From assembly GCA_026686845.1 (NCBI GenBank), contig JAIVEN010000010.1:36182001-36246000 (forward strand): a DNA stretch of 64,000 bases, given 5' to 3'. Shown one piece after another: positions 49,324 to 61,434 of this stretch (the first letter of the stretch is position 1; each line of letters begins with the position of its first letter). Below the pieces are notes generated by a model. That model saw only the letters and a program-made list of their open reading frames with translations. It made no database searches and was not told where the DNA came from. Origin of the DNA: Adenanthera pavonina (taxonomy: Eukaryota > Streptophyta > Magnoliopsida > Fabales > Fabaceae). The translations under genes were made by a program, and so were the position numbers.

Positions 49324-49691
49324 CCTATTTGGATTAGATTATAAGTAATTATGGAGCAGAGAAAAGTGATTATGCAGTTAGTTTCTAAATGCAATCCAAA
49401 TCAAAATAATCACTTATAACCATTTAAGTGATTATTTCTATAAACTACTTTTTTCAACTTATGATAATCACTTATTCTTTCATAATTACTTATTTCACTT
49501 TTTCTTCTCATTATCCACCCAATAATCACTTAAACCCCAATATCCAAACACGTTTCTTTTCTCAAAATCACTTATGGGTTAAAAATATCTAAATACAAAT
49601 CACTTTTGATATAATTACCTATTATCATAATCTATTATGAATAATCACTTATCCTTATAATCATTTATATATAATATAATTCAAACACACA
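49324..49691. mobile_element. MITE with TTTGGATTAGATTATAAGT-type ends
   Basis: The left end CTATTTGGATTAGATTATA pairs loosely with the reverse complement of the right end (GTGTTTGAATTATATTATA). The interior is full of AATCACTTAT and its complement. It is non-coding. The ends resemble hAT or Harbinger MITEs, but the target duplication was not clear. Confidence 0.45.
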
Positions 49692-50217
49692 CTTCATGCT
49701 CTTGGCCGATGATAGAGGGGCCATTACTAGGCCCCGTAGAGTAGCTTTTATTTTTTGGGTAAAAGTCCAGTAGCTTTATGTAACGACTTGTAGTGTAGTT
49801 TGTTTTGTTGGGTCTTTAGCTCCTTTGCTGACCAAATGTTTTTTTTCTTTTTTTAATTCAGTGTTTATTTTGGGGTTCAAATTTGCTATTTCTACTTCAT
49901 TTTGCGTTTTACTCCCTTCGAAACAAGAAAATTTTGGTGTTACACAATCTAAAAAGTGAGTTACCAATTGGTTTCTAATGGAATTGACATCTTTGGTTGA
50001 ACGAAGAATCTGTCACTGATATTTTGGCAGACTGCTATAGCAGAGAAAGTGCTCTATAAATCCTGATGGCAATTAAGGATGTTGCAATTATGTATGACCA
50101 AGATATACAACACTTTCTTTGCGAGTATCTTTGAAGGGGATGTAGGTATTCCTTAAAGAATGCAAAGGGTAAATAACAAGACCAAGAAGATTAAATGGTA
50201 GATGAGTGATATATGAA

Positions 50218-50466
50218 ATGGCGAGCTACTCAAACGTAATCTTGCAATTATCTTTAACCTCAAGCATCTCAAAAACCATATTGATCTCATTATTTTATTC
50301 CGGCCCGGAGATTCCCTTGGGTTACAATTTTGGTCAAATCACTAAAGAGTGGCCCATAAAAATCTCTTCTAACCCAGCTTGCCATCCCCAAAATCTCCAC
50401 AAATGCAGATTAAAATCTGACTTTGACAACAAGGAGGATGAGGAGGAAAAAAGACCGAAGTTTTGA
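50218..50466 (+). other. Small ORF of unknown origin
   Basis: An ATG-started frame of 82 codons begins MASYSNVILQLSL and ends in an acidic/basic tail (DNKEDEEEKRPKF). It converges on the 3' end of the ATP10-like gene, 112 bases away. No family was recognised and it may be chance or a fragment. Confidence 0.15.
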
Positions 50467-50578
50467 AACAATTACGTAGATTAACATGATTGCAGTTAAA
50501 TAGAAGCAATCAAGATTTTTTTTTCCCAGGCAGAAGGGGTACATAAATAAAACTTCACAGGAGAGAACCTCAGTCTAG

Positions 50579-53500
50579 TTAGCTAGCAGCCACAGATTGT
50601 TGAGAGCTTTCACCTGATTCCTCTTCAAGATGACCTTCATTTTTTGTAGCTTCTCCTTGTTGCTTTGGACTTTGCCCAACATCTACAACGAAAATATAAC
50701 AGACCGATTAATATCCATATTCATGAGTTAAAATCATTGAATCAATATCATCAATCAAATATATTTAACAAAATCCATCGGAAATTGCATTATTTAATAG
50801 CCATGACCAGCGTGCTCAACACTCAACTCAGACCCTGTGCAACACACAGTCCACTTCTAGTCACATTTTAATACAAGGAATTCCAAATATAAGCACACAA
50901 CTTTTTCCAACCCTCTTTAGTTTAAATTAATTGGACCAATGGATCACAGGGTCTTTTAAATTTCAGACCCATGAGTGAACCATTAGGATTTCTCTACTCA
51001 AACAAATTTCGATTAAATTACAATTATTTTATTTCTGAGTTTCAGTCATCATTTGTTATAAATAACATACTGGCAACGTCTTGCTATATTAAAATTTTGA
51101 AGTGTATTTAATCTGAATTTTTTATGCTTTTTTTAATATCTCCCTACTTGTTAGTGACTAAGAATTCTTTGAACATCATTTTTGTGTTTGCGGCAAGTAA
51201 TAAGGTAGATTGAGTCTCTAAGATATCAATGTATCCTTCACATATAGGTCCAAAAATGTATCATACCTTCACATACTTTTTATTGGATGCTTCTATTGAA
51301 TTAAGAATATGGCGCTATTAACTACAATTTCTATACATCATTATCAACCAAAACAAATTCCTCAAACTCCTCTTTCCAAACTTTTGTTTAACCTTGGTAA
51401 GAATTGGTCCTAAATTTCAGGAGTTCAAGCTGCCTTCGTGTCTGAAACTATAGCTAATTTAAACCCTGACATGATCAATTTGTGTCCTGGAAGAAAGGGT
51501 GCATTTATAAAACTCCACAGGAGAGAACTTCAGTCCAGTTAACTAGCACCTGAAGATAGAGGAGAGCTTTTACCTGATCCCTCTTCAAGAAGAATAGATG
51601 TGCATGAAATAAGGGATGATAGCTCATTTTCTGATGCCTTTCCAAAGCCTTGCCATCTTATTCTACCAAAATTATCAAGTAGAAAGATGTACCTGTGACA
51701 GTAAGACATAAAGAACAGTACTCAGCTTAAAATTTACCGACTGACCATTGATTGGCTAAGCAAGGAAAAGTTTCCATACCCCGTGAGGAGATTCAGTATC
51801 TTCAGTTCTTTTCTGAAGTAATAATGATCACCAAATGAATACAGTGCCTTCTTCTGAAGTGTACTTTTGCTTGCATCATGATTAGATTTCCTTATAGTCC
51901 ACAGAAGCATGCGCTTGATAGGATTCTGACATAAGAGCCATGAGTCTATAAATGATACCTGTTGGACCACATGAATATTTTCATTATAAATTTGGCAGGT
52001 ATCATTCACAAAATGGAAACAGAAAGGACTAATCTATAGTCTGTATTATCTCCATACATCCAGTGTGTAAGATAAATGCCTAGATTAAAGTGATTGTCTT
52101 GTTCCCTAGATTAAATTGGTTGACTTGCTTGCAACATAATTTAAGATCCCGAGCGAGAGATAACACTAGCCGAACCGCACAAGTATAAACAAAAATTTTT
52201 TCCCTAGATGTGAGATACTTGCAAAAATTGCAACATAATATAACCTTCATGTTACAAGAAGCAAAACAGGAGGGCTGGGGGTAGCAAAGTGATAGAGATG
52301 CTCCTTTCAACAAGCCAAACCAGACAAATCCGGATTATATGAGACCATAAACACTGTAACGTGTATGAAAAAGTCTGAAACAAATTTAGCATTAAAAGTC
52401 CACTTCCTCAGTAGCTTTCCTTGCACTTGCAGAAGTACCTCGACAAACACATTAAGAAAGTAAGAAACATCTTAAGCACTACCCAGCATCCCAGATCTAC
52501 AGAAGTTAAGATACAAGTATCTGAGCAGTGAGCAGCATAAACCATTTTCATAGAATTTAAAGACCTTGTCTCTGGTCCATCGTCGATATGATTCCAGACC
52601 TCAACATGAGACCATCGTCTTAGGGAGGGTGACTACAGCTGATGTTTTAAGAAAAATCCTCCAACAAGGAATGGGAATAAAATGCAAAGAACCAAACATT
52701 TAGAAGCATACCTCGTATACATGGATCTTTTCTGATTTACTAAATGCTTCAATAAATGGCATGCTCCAAGAATTGATCATTGCCTATCAAGGATAAAAAG
52801 ATGAAATTTTACTGCAACAACAGTAGGCCAGAAATCATCCAATAAAATAAGTCAAAAAAATACATAGAACATTTATGTACATAGCCCCCTTTACTTGTTT
52901 CTTTTTCCAAAGGTTGAGAAGTTACTTTTCTCTTAGTATTTGAAATTCTACAAGAAAATGATAGCAGCGTTAAGGCTGAATTTCAAACTTAGCCTAGCAA
53001 GCATGAAAAAGGAATTTAGAAAAAAAACAAGAAAGAAAGAAAGAAAGAAAAACTCTCCATTTCATATGTCACTCTCTACCATTTATTCATTCTTGTCTCT
53101 TATTATTTACCCTCTATTTTCTCTGAAGATACTTATAGCCCCTTCATAGTAGACATGGATAGCAACAACAATGCACCTCTCAAAACTAAAATTGAATAAT
53201 AACCAAAAAAATGTGTATGTGTATATATATATATATATATATAAAACACTAAGGCAGATGTTAACCACTTCCATTCAAGATATACATTGTCAGTGTTGGA
53301 TAAATCTGGATGGGCACACAATCCAATTATGTAAATGACAAGCAATATACAAAACACTTTCATCATTCACTACCTGGGAGTTTGATCGAAATGAAAGACA
53401 AAGTAAAGATGCCTTGGGGACCGATGCTTTGTCAGAATTAGCTACATTTTCACATTGACGGATGGGAATCTTTGCTGCCTTACCATCTTTGTCAATGACT

Positions 53501-54538
53501 TCAAAATCAGGAAACTTCACAGCTACCATGGCAGGAATGACCACTTTATTTGCTGTGGCAATCTGCAAAAATATCACCGATAGATCTCTCATGAATCCAA
53601 AGATGTAACTACGCTAGAAACTAAGTACTGACTTGGTTTTTAGATGATAAAATCTCTATATAAATCAGATTGAAGAAATCTGCCAATTTGAGGCTCAATT
53701 AGCAGAAAATTCAAACATGAAGGCAGCTTTTACTTACTAAATTTAGCACACAATTCTAACAGAGGTTAGATAACTTGAAGAAAAAAAGGAGTTTCAAGCA
53801 TTTATTTTAGTTTATAATGAAGGATATCGTTATTTCTGGAGATTCATTCTACCTTATCACAATCTATAGACAAAATTTAAGATGTTCAAGGGAGAATTCC
53901 GAGTCATTAACAAGTAGAGTATAATTTTGAAGAAAGCTAAACTAATCCAACTATACCACTACAAAAATTTAATAAACCAATACCTTGCCACCATGTTTGT
54001 TGAGCTCAGCCATATCAGCAAAGTACCCCCTACTCATCTCATCTTTACTGCCCAAAATCCCAACATCATTGACTACACTTCAATAAAAGATCACCGTAAA
54101 GTTTCCTTCAATTGCCGCAAAGAAAAAACTGAACTTACAGTCGAGCACGCTCCTTCTCGATTGCGGCCTTGTTTCCCAACTACAAACAAATATAATTTTG
54201 ACAAACTCGAGTTTAGCAAAAATGAACTGAAGTCTAATTATTTGTGGAAAATTAGTACCACAGAAATTCGTCTTTTTTTTGGCATGAAAAATAAGAACTA
54301 TATTAAACAAAATCGTATTTTTCCTAAATTTTCTTGAGCAACAATCAAAGAGTAGAAAATCAAGACCCAAAAAAGTTACCTCATAGATATCGAGAAAACG
54401 ATTAGAAGCCATCCTAGCCAAATGCTGTGAAGGAAGTAGGTGAAGCTTGTCCTGATGCCTCATGGGTTGGTAGACGACCATCGAAGCTCTGAAACACAAA
54501 GATTGGGATATGAATCGCCTCATCTTCAACCCCAACAT
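50579..54538 (-). CDS. ATP10-like mitochondrial ATP synthase assembly factor; 8 exons
   Basis: Exons in transcript order: 54538-54380, 54179-54139, 54047-53984, 53562-53374, 52783-52712, 51958-51780, 51692-51574, 50682-50579, joined 308 aa, all GT-AG. ATP10 family proteins (PF05176) assist assembly of the Fo part of mitochondrial ATP synthase. Residues 1-45 are basic and Ser-rich without acidic residues in the first part (MLGLKMRRFISQSLCFRASM), a good mitochondrial presequence. The conserved core follows: RGYFADMAELNKHGGKIA, KFPDFEV, SLLCLSFRSNSQ then AMINSWSMPFIEAF, VSFIDSWLLCQNPIKRMLL, FGDHYYFRKELKILNLLTG, YIFLLDNFGRIRWQGFG. The C-terminal exon is a duplicate of an alternative end. The start is the first in-frame ATG; the open frame extends upstream only to a GTG. 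Confidence 0.9.
51539..51692 (-). CDS. Alternative terminal exon of the ATP10-like gene
   Basis: If the donor at 51,573 is not used, exon 7 reads on for 11 codons (GKSSPLSSGAS) to a TAA at 51,539-51,541. This ending resembles the last exon (EEESGESSQQSVAAS at 50,579-50,682). The downstream DNA is also alike (GGAGAGAACTTCAGTCCAGT versus GGAGAGAACCTCAGTCTAGT). The two ends are therefore tandem copies about 960 bases apart. Family members usually stop soon after CTSxLLEE, so this shorter transcript may be the original form. Confidence 0.55.
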
Positions 54539-54639
54539 CTTGGTTCGATCTGGTTGGATCTTTGGGAGTCGTCTTCTCTTCACTCTCTTCTGAGCTACTC
54601 CAGCATCGAACGCTTTGTTTTACTTTGCCACACAAAACG

Positions 54640-55642
54640 GCGGTGCTCCATACGACGCGTTTTAGAGGGTGCCGATCTTCTGCAACTCGGAAAGAAATGG
54701 TTCAGTCGGGTTAAAAACTTCAAATATTATTTACTCCTTGTGATCTCCAGGAAAAAAACCTACATCATAGTGCATGCCAATTGTTACTTAAAATTAGTTA
54801 TAATAATTTAAATTATAGGAAAACATATTTTTATCTAAAATTTGTCTGCAGTACATCAATTAATGATAATTAAAAAATAGATTTTTTTCCTAAATTAATG
54901 GAAAGTATTATGGAAATGTTTCATTTATTGTACTAAATATTTACTTTTTTTTATATTTTAAACCAATTTAATTTCTCAAAAATTTTATTATATTTAAAAT
55001 TAGAGAAAATATTATTTTGACTTGAAGAAAAAATATATATTTATTTTATATCATATTTTTTAAAATAAAAATAAAAAAATTTTAAATTATTCCCTTCATT
55101 CTGTTTCTTTTATTGTCTAAGGTTATTTTATAGTCTTAATTATATTAAATTTTACTAATAGTTAACTAAAATATCATGATTTAATAACTTACATTGAATT
55201 AAATGACTAACATGGAATTAAATGAGAGAAAAATATAATTGAAAAAAAATAAATTAATACAGCATCGAAATTTTAAAACAACAATAGGCTTACAATAAAA
55301 TCAAAACTTTAAATCTACAAAAGAAATGGAATACGCGAGTAAATATAAATGATCCGAAAAAAATTACTTATACCTCTAATTAATCCTTAGAGAGTACCCT
55401 GAGCTATTATGGTTGTTTCTACTGATATATTAATATTTTTCTTTTTATTTTAGAATTTTGCACAGAAAATAAAAAATATGATTAATATATTAAAATTTAT
55501 TTTAAATTTCTAAATATACCCTTAAAGAAATAAATAAATAAGAGTAATTAATGTTATTTTTAACTTTTAAATTGATAGTATAGTTGAAAAAAATTAATAA
55601 TTAATATTATTTTAAAATTTGAAAATAGTACATGAATAAATT
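54640..55642. other. Intergenic stretch with a MITE
   Basis: This is the upstream region of the ATP10-like gene followed by AT-rich sequence, a Stowaway-like element at 55,091-55,339 and diverged repeat sequence to 55,640. No gene was seen. Confidence 0.55.
55091..55339. mobile_element. Stowaway-like MITE
   Basis: The left end TCCCTTCATTCTGTTTCTTT pairs with the reverse complement of the right end (CTCGCGTATTCCATTTCTTT), and TA follows the right end. It is AT-rich and non-coding. Confidence 0.5.
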
Positions 55643-57892
55643 TTATGCATTGTCCCTCGGGATATTATTTTTTATCAATTTTGAAGTGGTACAATATTGC
55701 TTATGAGTGTTCTTACATGGGAATTTAGGGACAAAATCAAGCTTATGCAATCCACAGACCAAAGCCAAAGAGGACAGCAACACAGTGAGAGGGCCTAACA
55801 TCCACACCAATAGAAGAACACTAAAACACAAAAGTCTATTGGCAATAAGAGCCAAAGCGAACCCTCTTTCTACCACAGTTTCTGTGTAGCTCTCAGACAA
55901 GAAATCGCTGCTAGAATTCATAAAGAAATTTGCGTCGATGAGAAACCCTATGGCCATTGAACTACAGAAGAAGCTAATCAGCAAGCAAAACGACGCAAAG
56001 GCATACTTGAAGTTGAAGGCGTAGATTTTGTCCGATTTTGAGCCGAAGAGTGCGCCGGCGAAGAGATGGTGGTGATGACCGTGGCTTGCGGTGTAGGTGG
56101 CGCTAGTGACAGTGGCGAAAGCGGAGTTGATGAGAATGGCTATGGCTGCTCTGAGGATGGTGGTCATTAGGGCGTTTCTCAGGCTTTGTACTACCAGCAT
56201 TCCCCTTTGAGCACTTCCCTCCTTCATCACAACCCAATCATACTCTCATGTATACTGATTTTTTAGTCAAATCAATTCTCATGCGACTAAAATTTAAACA
56301 AAATCAAAATAAAAAGATCTAAATTGATTAGTGGAATATCACAATTCACCATATGTTAATTATGGTTAGTTTCCAATAATTTCATTGAACCAAATTGGAA
56401 CCAAAATTAGACGTAGTATTTTGAAAATTTTGCATTAAGCAATTAATATCTTTTGAAAAAAAATTAATATCTTAAAAAATTTAAGTTAAATGATTTCAAA
56501 TTCATAACTATATATTATTTTTTAAATTATTGTCAAAGTTATTTGAACCTGCAGCTTTCTTAAAAATATAATAATAACATTTTAAAGTGTCATAATAAGT
56601 ACAGTAAAATTTAATAATAATTTTAATTTTTAAAAAATAATTATAATTCTTGATATTCTTAGATCTTTAACTTTATATGATTTGGGTTTTTTTCTTCCTT
56701 TTTGAACCAGCGTTAAATTTGGTCCCGAAAAAACCAGTATTAAATGAGTAAGATTTAGGTCCATTTAATAACTTCAGAGAGAAAATTATTTCATCTCCTC
56801 AGTTATCATCCATCTCAATAAAAATCAAAATATTCAAAAGTGAATATTGAGAAAATATCAAGAAGGATGTGAATTAATGATGGAAGGTTGGCAGAAATGC
56901 GTTTCACATGCTATTCAGTCATTTTCTGTTCAAGATTTAGTCATTCATTTCATATATTTCAAGAAAGTGATACTGATATGAAATAGACAATGAAATCTTG
57001 GACAAGACAACTAAAACTTTTGGACTATAAAATTACTTCTAAGGTAAACTTCAAATCCGTTTATTAAAAAAAAACTTCAAATCCTAAAACAATAATTATA
57101 TCAATATAATGAATCATAAATGAAAGAAATATTTCAATAGTGAATGAAGAAAAAAAAAATAAAGGATGTGAATTAACGATGGATGAGTAGCAAAAAGGGG
57201 TTCCATATTAAAATTAGTACAGAACCCATTCTAATTCTATACAATACCACTTATCTCATATTTATTGCAAATATGCATAACTCATTCTAATTCTATACTC
57301 TTTTCGATCCAAAATAAAAATCATATTTCAGAATTTATTTTTATCTAAAATATAAGTTTCATTTAATAATTTTTAGAATATCAAATGTTCTTTTTTTTAT
57401 TATGTCTTTATCTGTAATTAAATACGAGAGAGATAACATATTTTAAATGTAATTTAAATAAAGGTAATATTAAAAAATAATTTTTTTTGATAAATTTATT
57501 TAGTAAAACTATTTTTCTTGATTCCTGTATGATTAATTAAACTGAACTTATATTTTAGACTTGAAGAAATATAATGTAATGAGCTTAAATTTTGTTGTGT
57601 TCAAAATTAGTTATTCATCTCATATATTTTAAGAAAATAATACTTGTATTAAATAGATAGATAAAGTCTTGAACTGGACAAAACTAAAATTGTGTAGAAG
57701 ATAAAATTGAGAGCCACCAAAAAGGACCTGATTCAAGTGGAGGAACCAAGATGATCTCCTTAGCCTGTTGATTCCGTAAGTAGTGGTAGAGGGTTTGTTC
57801 TTCATGAAGTGGTAGAGATAGCCATGGTAAGCTGCTATGAGGAACACACTCATTGAGATCAAAATGGTATCCAAGTAACCTAAGATTCCCAT
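55643..57892 (-). CDS. DUF599 family membrane protein; 2 exons
   Basis: Exons in transcript order: 57892-57728 and 56242-55643, joined 254 aa, intron phase 0. The family (DUF599, plant and bacterial integral membrane proteins) has no established function. The first exon has the family start, YLDTILISMSVFLIAAYHGY, then KNKPSTTTYGINRLRRSSW, matching the usual TTxGxNxxxRxxW block. The second exon has LVVQSLRNALMTTILRAAIA (the QSLRN motif), then FASFCLLISFFCSSMAIGFL, LIANRLLCFSVLLLVWMLGP and LDFV near the end. At least four membrane spans are visible (about 5-25, 75-95, 125-150, 190-235). The exon 2 acceptor (GAGAG|TATGAT) has a weak pyrimidine tract, so this junction is the least certain part. 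The intron contains an internal duplication and a MITE. Confidence 0.85.
57298..57569. mobile_element. Stowaway-like MITE in the DUF599 intron
   Basis: The left end CTCTTTTCGATCCAAAATAA pairs with the reverse complement of the right end (TTTCTTCAAGTCTAAAATAT), with TA flanks. The interior is AT-rich. Confidence 0.55.
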
Positions 57893-58226
57893 TCTTCTTT
57901 TTCATGGATGATGCACCTTTTGATTTGGTTCCTATATTGCTCCTTCTTGATTACTATATATATAGGGATGACTATAAAAAGAGTGACATGACACTAATCA
58001 AAAGTAGTAACTAGTAGTGCTAGTGCAAGACAAATTATATATGTTTTTAATATAGTTAGTGCATTATGCTCTTTGTACAGTGGACATTCCACATTGCACA
58101 CTAAAGTTGTCGTGGAATTTGAGTCATGGCTCATATTATCATCTGCAAGAATTTTAATAATAATAAATAAAATTAAAAAATATAATAAACATTATATATT
58201 TCTTTTTACAATACTCTTAAAAAGTA

Positions 58227-58508
58227 CTCCTTCCTGTCTAAAATATAAGAGATTTCTAACTATTTCATGCATATTAAAAAAAATTGGTTACACTCTTAAA
58301 TTTCTAAAAAAAACTCAACATCACATTTTTACCTTTATTAGTTGTCAATAATTAAAGTTATTTTCACTCTTTTCCATTACAAGTTACAAGACTGGTTATC
58401 AATGAATAGGAATAAAAAAATAAATTATTATTGAAGATTATATGATGTCTTATATTATAAATTTAAAAAAATTTCTAAAAAACCTTTTATATTTTAAATT
58501 GGGGAGAG
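58227..58508. mobile_element. Stowaway-like MITE upstream of the DUF599 gene
   Basis: The left end CTCCTTCCTGTCTAAAATAT pairs with the reverse complement of the right end (CTCTCCCCAATTTAAAATAT), with TA on both sides. An hAT element was later inserted at its right border. Confidence 0.75.
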
Positions 58509-58515
58509 TACTAAA

Positions 58516-59610
58516 TAAAGGTGGGAATTTGGGCTGGCCCGGCCCATATGGGCTAGCCCATCACGGGCCGTAGGGTTGAACATAGGAGCTCGAGGCCCAG
58601 TTGGCTCGGTCCGACCCAATCACTTCGGGCCAATCGGGCCGGGTTAGGGTTAGGGCCAAGCACTCTAACTCTATCCGGGCCTGACCTATATATATATATA
58701 TTTAAAAATTTTTTTCTAGTTTTTTATATATCTTAATTGATTTTTGTAGAATTTTTTTTCCTTTATGTATCTAATATAATACATTTACTATCTAAATATT
58801 ATGAAAACTTTTTAAGATTTTAATGTTTCAAATTTTTTTAATTTTGAATTAATTTTTTAACTTAATATTTATGTAAAAATAATGTATAATGGTTAAATAT
58901 TCATAAATTTTGAACAATTTTATTTTTTTCTAAAATTATTTTTTAAGAAAATCTATTTTTAAGTATAAATAAATATATTTTTTATTATTAAATAAGTTTT
59001 TTTATTTTTTAATTTAAAAAAAAAAGATATATAGTATCAGGCCAGCTCGGTACTTGGCCAAGTACATTTCGGGCCTGGCATCGGGCAGAGGTCAAACTCA
59101 ATCCGGCCTGACCCATGATCACCCATAACGGGCTGAGCCTAATATGGGCCGGGCCCAAAATCCCGTTTATAAAAATGGGATGTGTTTTTTTAAACCCAAC
59201 TTATATTCAACGGGTTACAGGCTAGCCCATGGGCCCGTATTTTTTAAAAAAATTTTCTAATTTTCAATCTAATTTAATATTTATAAAATAATATAAATTT
59301 TTCTCTTTACATACATAATTATTTAAATTAAGACAACTAAAACTAACTATATATTAATTATCAACATGACTATTCATTATCACTATTAAAATCATTAACT
59401 AAGAAAAATATTTAAAAAATATATAAAAAAAAGAAAATGTGGTAAATAGGTTGGTCCGCAGCCCATGTGGGTCAGCTCATTTTTTGATCTGACTAAATGG
59501 GTTCAGGCTCAAAAGCCCATTTCTTATAAAAGCTCCCAAATTTTTAACCCAACTTATTAATTTTTTCAAATTAAATAAACTAACGGGCTTATCCCATATT
59601 TTCAGCTGTA
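58516..59610. mobile_element. Non-autonomous hAT element, 1,095 bp
   Basis: A perfect 8-bp direct repeat GTACTAAA at 58,508-58,515 and 59,611-59,618 flanks it, the size expected for hAT transposases. Its imperfect ends are TAAAGGTGGGAAT and, reverse-complemented, TACAGCTGAAAAT. The subterminal zones (58,530-58,685 and 59,040-59,230) are unusually GC-rich, with many GGGCC, GGCCC and GCCC blocks in both orientations, probably transposase binding sites. The AT-rich core has no transposase ORF. Confidence 0.8.
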
Positions 59611-59804
59611 GTACTAAACAAGACATGTTGATTAAGTACATCTCTCAAATGAATGAGCGGGCGGTGGTATTCTTGCACGCTGCATGCTTTTCTAGTAAGT
59701 ATAAAGACAGCTCTCTCACAAGAGAGAGAGGCAGCAAATGAAAATCAACCAACACCACATCTATCCTCCGTAGCGTACTCAGGTCTTGCAAAAGAACATG
59801 AACC

Positions 59805-61304
59805 GGTTTTTTGAGCATTAAATAATAAAAAAAAATCAAAATATAACATGTAAAAAAGTATTTATTAAAATATAACACATAAATTTGATCAGGAATAACG
59901 TGACTTGAATCCGTACAAAGAAGTTATATAGCTAATTCTGTGATTTCAGATCTGACAAATTTTAAAAAAATGGAAAGTCACATGGATGGCCATGCGATTT
60001 ACTCTTCGCAATCTCTAAAAAGACAAAGTCGCATGACCATCCGTGTGACTTTTTTTTTTAATAATTAATTTTATAGTTGTTAGATTATTTAAATGTGTTC
60101 TTTAATCCAATTCAAATGACCAATGTTTCATACTATATTCAGGTCAACTTTATACCATGTCCAAGTGAGCTTTGGTCATTCCCAAATATGATTAGTTGTA
60201 GGAAATATTTTGTATAGGGATATGAAATTATCTTTTTTACATTAAATAATAGTTAAGAAAGTGAAACAAATATTAATTAATAATTAACTATATTTGTATA
60301 AGTGTTGCCTCAAATTTTCTCATCCCTAAACTCATATTATATATACATATGCTTTGATTTTTAAACATTCAAATATTATATTAAAAGTGCATGAAGAAGC
60401 AAAAAATCCTTGTATTGTATGTCAATTATTTGTTCATTTATGTTAATTTTTTTAAAATTTTTTAATATAAATAACTTTCCTTAATATTCATTTACTAGTC
60501 AACAATACTTTATAAATAGAATCAGGGACCTGTGTACATCGAGTTAAAATGCACTGCCACCAGTCGATTTTGTTTGTTATATTTTGGTAAGTATTGTCTA
60601 ACATGTCATATTTTGTTCTTTTTTTTTCTTAATTTCAATCATAAAAATTAACGTACTATATAAGGATTTTTTACCTCTTCATGTAATTTTAATATGATAT
60701 TTGAATATTTAAAAATCAAAGCATATGTATATATAATATGTGTTTAGAGATGAAAAAATTTGGGACAACACTTATATAAATATAGTTAATTATTAATTAA
60801 TATTTGTTTCACTTTTATTTAAATTTATATCTTCTTAATAATTATTTAATATAAAAAAGATAATTTCATATCCCTATACAAAATATTTCCTACAACGAAT
60901 CATATTTGGGAATGGTCAAAGCTCACTTAGATACGGTAGAAAGTTAACCTGAGTATAGTAGGAAATATTTGTCATTTAAATATGATTAGATAACACATTT
61001 AAATAATCCAATAACTACAAAATTAATTATTAAAAAAATAGTGGAAGTCGCACGGATGGTCATATGACTTTGCCTTCTTGGAGATTGCGAAGGGTAAGTC
61101 GCATGGCCATCCATGCGACTTCCCTTTTTTTTTTTAAAAAATTGTTAGATCTGAAATTGTATAACTAGCTGTGTGACTTCTTTGTACGGATTCGAATCGC
61201 GTTGTTACTGATCAACTTTATGAATTATATTTTGATAAATATTCTCTGATACGTTATATTTCGATTTTTTTTTATTTTTTTGTTGTTTAATGCTCAAAAA
61301 AACC
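59805..61304. mobile_element. Foldback element with arms of about 650 bp, MULE-like
   Basis: The first about 650 bases are inverted at the other end. Outer ends are GGTTTTTTGAGCATTAAA and its complement. Further in, both arms share a CGCATGGCCATCC-type block, TTTCCTACAA...CATATTTGGGAATG, and CATATGTATATATAATATG. A loop of roughly 200 bases separates the arms. Flanks ACATGAACC (59,796-59,804) and ACACCAACC (61,305-61,313) match at 7 of 9 positions, compatible with a 9-bp MULE duplication that has since mutated. There is no transposase ORF. The flanking DNA on both sides appears to be the 3' end of a LINE remnant. Confidence 0.75.
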
Positions 61305-61311
61305 ACACCAA

Positions 61312-61434
61312 CCATTAGTATTATTAGAGGAGACACAATTTGCTGACAGGATCTTGTCCAACTCAAGAACACGAACCATTAGTATTATTAGAGGAGACAC
61401 AATTTGCTGACAGGAACTCGTCCAACTCAGCATC
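61312..61434. repeat. Two-copy 64-bp tandem repeat
   Basis: A unit starting CCATTAGTATTATTAGAGGA and running through GACAATTTGCTGACAGGA-like sequence to GTCCAACTCA occurs at 61,312 and again at 61,376. The first about 40 bases are identical and the rest is slightly diverged. It lies between the foldback element and the RNase H remnant. Confidence 0.8.

Larger units (their letters stand above)
47746..50205. other. AT-rich intergenic stretch with MITEs
   Basis: No gene was seen. It holds one unpaired Stowaway-type end (CTCCCTCCGGATC at 47,779), a complete MITE at 48,725-48,999, a second MITE at 49,324-49,691 and a (GA)n tract at about 48,643-48,660. A short dispersed repeat at 48,510-48,600 recurs in diverged form at 50,925-51,000. 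Confidence 0.55.

Noticed and set aside
54539..54635. Longer N-terminal extensions of the ATP10-like protein, including a 73-codon overlapping frame
   Set aside because: The in-frame extension begins at GTG, not ATG, and the other frame leads to no splice-compatible exon. The ATG at 54,538 gives a good mitochondrial presequence.
58641..58656. Telomere-like GGGTTAGGGTTAGGG
   Set aside because: There are only about two units, embedded in the GC-rich subterminal zone of an hAT element; an interstitial telomere is not supported.
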